Positions 63,935-64,000 of a DNA stretch of 64,000 bases are shown here, piece after piece. Numbering within the stretch: the stretch's first letter is position 1; every line of letters starts with the position of its first letter. Under the pieces are notes generated by a model. The model saw nothing but the letters and a program-made list of their open reading frames with translations. It did no database searches and was not told the origin of the DNA. Source of the stretch: Streptomyces sp. CB01373 (GTDB lineage Bacteria; Actinomycetota; Actinomycetes; Streptomycetales; Streptomycetaceae); the NCBI RefSeq assembly GCF_002803075.1, contig NZ_NNBK01000012.1, positions 434,001 through 498,000 on the forward strand, read 5' to 3'. The position numbers were made by a program, and so were the translations under genes.

Positions 63935-64000
63935 GTGAGCCAGGATGAGAGCGGCCTCGGCGACGGAGTGCAGCTGGTCGGGTGCGCGTACCAGTACGAC
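63935..64000 (+). CDS. Start of an unidentified gene, cut by window edge
   Basis: A GTG at 63935 with AGGGGG a few bases upstream opens a frame (VSQDESGLGDGVQLVGCAYQ) that runs off the window. Only 22 codons are visible, too few for a family call. It is divergent from the ParB-like gene, sharing a 153-bp intergenic region that contains GTTCACA at 63851. Confidence 0.5.
   Translation, partial: MSQDESGLGDGVQLVGCAYQYD

Overview
The window is Streptomyces-like chromosomal DNA. Base composition is very GC-rich (roughly 70 percent or more in most genes), codons mostly end in G or C, GTG and TTG starts are frequent, and the gene families are typical of the genus: a class F sortase, XRE/DUF397 pair, DUF5995, PAS-GGDEF-EAL protein and FlgD-tailed secreted protein. 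I saw no rRNA, tRNA, CRISPR array or complete insertion sequence.

Region 1 (1-25 kb) looks like ordinary chromosome. It holds the 3' part of lysX, a secreted NodB-type deacetylase, a class F sortase with two glycine-rich membrane-anchored partners, a DUF4239 membrane protein behind a proline-rich secreted protein, and a secreted-repeat lipoprotein. Next come a SAM methyltransferase translationally coupled to a c-di-GMP protein (RmdA type), a LysR regulator facing a three-gene succinate dehydrogenase operon, an ornithine-lipid acyltransferase pair (OlsB/OlsA type), a Tat-exported NlpC/P60-like protein, a UvrA2-type ATPase and an orphan HMG-CoA reductase. The run from lipoprotein to acyltransferases matches, from memory, the order in the SCO0920-SCO0930 part of Streptomyces coelicolor.

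Region 2 (25.4-37.5 kb) is a defence-like island. A single-chain HTH/N6-methylase/specificity protein faces two Ser/Thr kinases, which precede a DISARM-type SNF2 helicase (DrmD) overlapping a 1440-residue Eco57I-type methylase. This resembles the drmD-drmMI half of class 1 DISARM, but drmA, drmB and drmC are absent from the window. The methylase changes base composition abruptly in its specificity half.

Region 3 (37.6-46.8 kb) holds an XRE/DUF397 pair, an anti-sigma-like ATPase, several secreted proteins, a 5'-truncated FG-GAP gene, a possible transposase scrap and a DUF5995 protein.

Region 4 (46.9-64 kb) is a second, partly decayed defence-like zone. It has a 59-codon fossil of a type ISP methylase abutting a PIN-like nuclease gene, a broken OGG-fold glycosylase gene, an intact single-chain nuclease-methylase of type ISP, and a MerR domain fused to the second and third thirds of a DNA polymerase sliding clamp. 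A coupled AlbA-type ATPase/ParA pair follows. Convergent to it is an operon of a ParB-like protein, a DUF262/HNH nuclease (GmrSD type) carrying an alkyltransferase-like domain, and an unknown 204-residue protein. A further gene starts at the right edge.

The strongest candidates for undescribed systems are the kinase-DrmD-methylase island without DrmABC, and the AlbA-ParA / ParB-DUF262-ATL cluster. All functional calls come from reading motifs by eye, without database searches.
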